A stretch of 8,151 nt of DNA from Thermoplasmata archaeon (GTDB taxonomy: Archaea; Thermoplasmatota; Thermoplasmata; Lutacidiplasmatales; UBA184): contig JASHXS010000066.1 of NCBI GenBank assembly GCA_030043405.1, positions 1 through 8,151 on the forward strand, written 5' to 3'. The notes beneath the pieces were generated by a model. It was not told where the DNA came from. It saw only the letters and a list, made by a program, of their open reading frames with translations, and searched no databases. Made by a program: the position numbers and the translations under genes. Shown one piece after another: positions 5,999 to 8,151 of the stretch. Positions within the stretch are counted from its first letter, which is position 1; each line of letters starts with the position of its first letter.

Positions 5999-6808
5999 TC
6001 ACCCGCGGAGCGCCACGACGGGGCAGGGGGCGGCCCGGAAGAGCTCCTCGAGGAACCGCCGGGTGAGCAGGGGGCCGTCGGCCCCTTCTTCCTCGCCCCC
6101 GACCAGGAGGAGGCCGAACCGCTCGCGCTGGGCCGCCTGGAGGATCATGTCGGGCAGGCGTCGACGGCGACCCATCGCCGACTCGGGGAATTGGATCTGC
6201 TTGTGGAGCCGGGGCACTCCGCGCGCGCTGGTTTCCTCGTGCGTCTCCGAGGAGCGACCGTCGCCGGTCCGGGCCCCCATCTGGATGGTGATGACGGGCA
6301 CGCCGCCCGAGCGGACGGAGATCTCCTCGGCGATGCGGACCGACTTCGGGGGCGCGGCCGGTCGGAACGTCGGGAGGAGGATCCGGGCGACCTTCTCGCC
6401 CGCCAGGGCGAGCCGGTTCAGGATCAGGACGTCACACGGTGCGTGATGGAGCACGCCGCTCGCGGTGTGGCCGACGAACGGATTGCGGCTCCGACGATCA
6501 CCGCGCAAGGTCATGATGATGGCTTCGACTCCGACCGTCTCCGCGCTCTCCAGGATCTCCCCCGAGACGTCGGTGGAGGCCTTCACCTCGGGGTCGACCC
6601 GCACGTCGAGCGAAGCGCCTGTCTCGTGCGCGGGGACCACGATGTTGACGGAGGAGCGCCACTCCCGGGCCACCTCCGGCATGGTGGTCGTCGGAATGAC
6701 GTGCAGCAACCGGATCTCGCCGTCCGCCTCCAGGAGGGAGGCGGCGAAGTGGATCAGCGGCTCGACCTCGGAGGCGAGGCGGACGGGCACGAGGATCTTC
6801 CGGTACAC
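5999..6808 (-). CDS. Tandem-domain universal stress protein (UspA family)
   Basis: 269 residues with two Usp domains. Domain 1 (about 1-132) opens with YRKILVPVRLASE and closes with HHAPCDVLIL. Domain 2 (about 139-269) opens with VARILLPTF and closes with AAPCPVVAL. The nucleotide-binding pattern G-2x-G-9x-G-S/T reads T100-2x-G103-9x-G113-His in domain 1, so two of three glycines remain. In domain 2 the equivalent stretch (GGEEEGADGPLL) is clearly altered. ATP binding is therefore uncertain. The GTG start lies 4 bases after the kdpC stop, with GGGAGG overlapping the end of kdpC. The position after kdpBC suggests a regulatory partner of the potassium pump, comparable in role to the Usp domain inside bacterial KdpD. 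That is inference; no KdpD or KdpE is in the window. Confidence 0.92.
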   Translation of the reverse strand: MYRKILVPVRLASEVEPLIHFAASLLEADGEIRLLHVIPTTTMPEVAREWRSSVNIVVPAHETGASLDVRVDPEVKASTDVSGEILESAETVGVEAIIMTLRGDRRSRNPFVGHTASGVLHHAPCDVLILNRLALAGEKVARILLPTFRPAAPPKSVRIAEEISVRSGGVPVITIQMGARTGDGRSSETHEETSARGVPRLHKQIQFPESAMGRRRRLPDMILQAAQRERFGLLLVGGEEEGADGPLLTRRFLEELFRAAPCPVVALRG

Positions 6809-6812
6809 GCGC

Positions 6813-7529
6813 TTACCTCCCGATCATCGGCAGGAGGGCGAGGTCGAGTTCGAGCACGTTGACGTAGGCGACGCCCACGAACGGCAGGTACGGGTTCACG
6901 ATCTGCGAATTCACGAGGTTGAGCAAGGTGGCTTCCGATAAGTTGGTGTTCAACGAGACGCGGGGGATCTGGACCAGCACGGCCTCCGGCGTGAGGTCAG
7001 GGTCCACGGAGGAACCGGACGCCGAGACGAGCCAGAACGGCACCGACGCGTTCACGGTGTAGAACCCATACTGGGCCATGTAAGAGAGCGTTTCGTTGAC
7101 GAGCGCCGGGTCGCTCGGCCCCGGGGGCGTCGACGTGCCGAGGCTCGTGTTGTAGTCCGTGAGCGAGGGCCGTTCCCAGAACAGGTACGGCGCGTCCGTG
7201 TTCTGCGCGATCAGCGAAGAACCCGCGACCGTGCCGTTCGGATAGTAGAGCAGCGATCCCCCCGCCGCGGACGGGTCGATCGCCTCCGCGACGACCGTCA
7301 CGAAGACCGGATACGCGAGGCCCGTCACGAGGAGGGTCAGGACGACCAGGATGGCCGTCGCCCGGAGATGGGTCGAGAGCGAGTGCGTCGACGGGATCCG
7401 CTCCCGCAACTCCGGCTCGGCGGGTCGCGAGGCGCCCCCACCCGTGAGACTGGCCGACGCCGGGACCGGGGCTTCGACGGCCACGGGGACCGCCGGCGCG
7501 GCACCGGGGTCGACGGGAGTGTGGCTCAC
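6813..7529 (-). CDS. kdpC: K+-transporting ATPase subunit KdpC with long N-terminal extension
   Basis: A 238-residue subunit of the high-affinity potassium pump KdpFABC. KdpC is a single-span protein that stabilises the KdpA-KdpB complex and is proposed to raise nucleotide affinity. The membrane helix is at about 57-77 ([20 protein letters not shown]). Family motifs follow: [54 protein letters not shown], and the C-terminal [11 protein letters not shown]. About 50 residues rich in Pro, Ala and Val precede the helix, whereas the E. coli protein starts only a few residues before it. The GTG start is nonetheless well supported: it shares GTGA with the kdpB stop, GGGAGG lies 3 bases upstream, and no ATG or GTG occurs closer to the helix. 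Five N-X-S/T sequons lie after the helix. Confidence 0.94.
   Translation of the reverse strand: MSHTPVDPGAAPAVPVAVEAPVPASASLTGGGASRPAEPELRERIPSTHSLSTHLRATAILVVLTLLVTGLAYPVFVTVVAEAIDPSAAGGSLLYYPNGTVAGSSLIAQNTDAPYLFWERPSLTDYNTSLGTSTPPGPSDPALVNETLSYMAQYGFYTVNASVPFWLVSASGSSVDPDLTPEAVLVQIPRVSLNTNLSEATLLNLVNSQIVNPYLPFVGVAYVNVLELDLALLPMIGR
6816..6821 (-). promoter_or_regulatory. Shine-Dalgarno for usp, inside the end of kdpC
   Basis: GGGAGG forms the last two sense codons of kdpC and lies 7 bases before the usp GTG. Ribosomes finishing kdpC would uncover it, supporting coupled translation and deciding the GTG at 6808-6806 as the usp start. Confidence 0.7.
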
Positions 7530-8151
7530 AGGCCTCCCAGGGGCAGCGGGAGATAATGCGACACGACCTGCCCGACGACCTGGACGAACGGTAGCGTGGT
7601 GAGCCAAGCCAGGAGCAGGTAGACGAGCTTGATGCCCGCGAAGGCCGACACGAGACCGCCGACGCCGTAGAGGACCAGGTTCCGGCGGAGGAGGTCGATG
7701 GCGCTGCTCGGACGGAACGGCACACCCGCCAGGGCGAGCGGGATGAGCAGCGGGATGATGATCGCGTTGAACGTGAGCGCCGAGAGGACCGCGAGCTCCG
7801 GGTTCGAGAGGCCCATGATGTTCAGCAAGGCGATGCCGGGCAAGGACGCCGACCCCACCGCGATGAACAGCGCCGGGATGATCGCGAAGTACTTCGCGAC
7901 GTCGTTCGTGATCGAAAACGTGGTGAGCGCCCCGCGGGTGATCAGGAGCTGCTAGCCGATCGAAACGACCTCGATGAGCTTGGTCGGGTCGTTGTCGAGG
8001 TCGACCATGTTGCCGGCCTCCTTCGCCGCGCTGGTGCCGCTGTTCATCGCGAGCCCGACGTCCGCGCGGGCGAGCGCGGGCGCATCGTTCGTCCCGTCGC
8101 CCGACATGGCCACCAACCGGCCCTCGGCCTTCTCGCGCTGAATCAGGGTGA
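7526..8151 (-). pseudogene. kdpB: K+-transporting P-type ATPase subunit KdpB, C-terminal part, broken by in-frame TAG
   Basis: The reading frame enters from the right edge and ends with TGA at 7528-7526. KdpB is the ATP-hydrolysing P-type ATPase of the Kdp pump. Before the interruption come [19 protein letters not shown], the conserved P-domain hinge, then [19 protein letters not shown] and [11 protein letters not shown]. The next codon, 7954-7952, is TAG. E. coli KdpB has Lys there (HIGKQ). The same frame continues perfectly with [22 protein letters not shown], which keeps the membrane Asp and Lys important for K+ coupling, then the final helices and about 20 residues more than E. coli. No shift of frame is needed, so a single base change explains the break. 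Options are a true pseudogene, a sequencing or assembly error, readthrough, or two separately made pieces; the next usable start, GTG at 7858, would omit helix 5. The intact kdpC argues against long-standing decay. Confidence 0.85.
7533..7538 (-). promoter_or_regulatory. Shine-Dalgarno for kdpC, inside the end of kdpB
   Basis: GGGAGG, 3 bases before the kdpC GTG, falls within the last codons of kdpB. It supports translational coupling and fixes the upstream kdpC start despite the unusual N-terminal extension. Confidence 0.65.

Noticed and set aside
7526..7858. Treating the frame from GTG 7858 as an independent small membrane protein
   Set aside because: Its sequence is the KdpB C-terminus, homology continues upstream of 7858 to the TAG and beyond, and no ribosome site decides that GTG.
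7952..7954. Genome-wide reassignment of TAG to an amino acid
   Set aside because: Three other genes in the window (guaAa, the receiver gene, dphB) end at TAG at the length expected for their families, so TAG acts as a normal stop here.
1..8151. Search for tRNA, CRISPR repeats, insertion-sequence ends or integrase genes
   Set aside because: No cloverleaf-like segment, regularly spaced repeat, transposase motif or terminal inverted repeat was seen on either strand.

Overview
The window looks like a gene-dense, very GC-rich archaeal chromosome segment. The archaeal signs are a stand-alone glutaminase subunit of GMP synthase (GuaAa), a diphthine synthase (DphB), an SCP-x-type thiolase of the kind used in the archaeal mevalonate pathway, and short AT-rich TATA-like islands placed just upstream of genes that would be nearly leaderless. 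A high-GC Thermoplasmatota-like lineage is my best guess, but that is inference. No RNA gene, mobile element or CRISPR array is visible, and no gap between genes exceeds about 120 bases.

Layout. Positions 2-1006 (minus) hold a thiolase that runs off the left edge. It diverges from a four-gene plus-strand operon at 1065-3104: ubiX (prenyl-FMN synthase), a membrane-anchored extracellular protein of unknown function, a small two-helix membrane protein with a cytoplasmic coiled coil, and guaAa. Each junction is a GTGA start/stop overlap. A TATA-like box at 3126-3134 then precedes an unrecognised 517-residue protein with clustered Cys/His residues (3162-4715). Next come a candidate hairpin, a structured leader and a stand-alone degenerate response-regulator receiver (4835-5215).

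The right half is entirely on the minus strand and transcribed right to left: kdpB (entering from the right edge), kdpC, a tandem universal stress protein and dphB. The kdpC start overlaps the kdpB stop, usp follows 4 bases after kdpC, and dphB follows 13 bases after usp, so these probably form one transcript. dphB and the receiver gene converge, and their two stop codons share one CTAG.

Working together. KdpB and KdpC are the pump and chaperone-like subunits of the high-affinity K+ transporter. The adjacent Usp may replace the sensory Usp domain found in KdpD kinases elsewhere. Thiolase and UbiX can be linked through isoprenoid synthesis: the thiolase makes acetoacetyl-CoA, and UbiX makes the cofactor of the decarboxylase in the archaeal mevalonate route. 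The most striking anomaly is an in-frame TAG in kdpB at a codon for a conserved lysine. It separates the ATPase domains from the last membrane helices in an otherwise intact operon.
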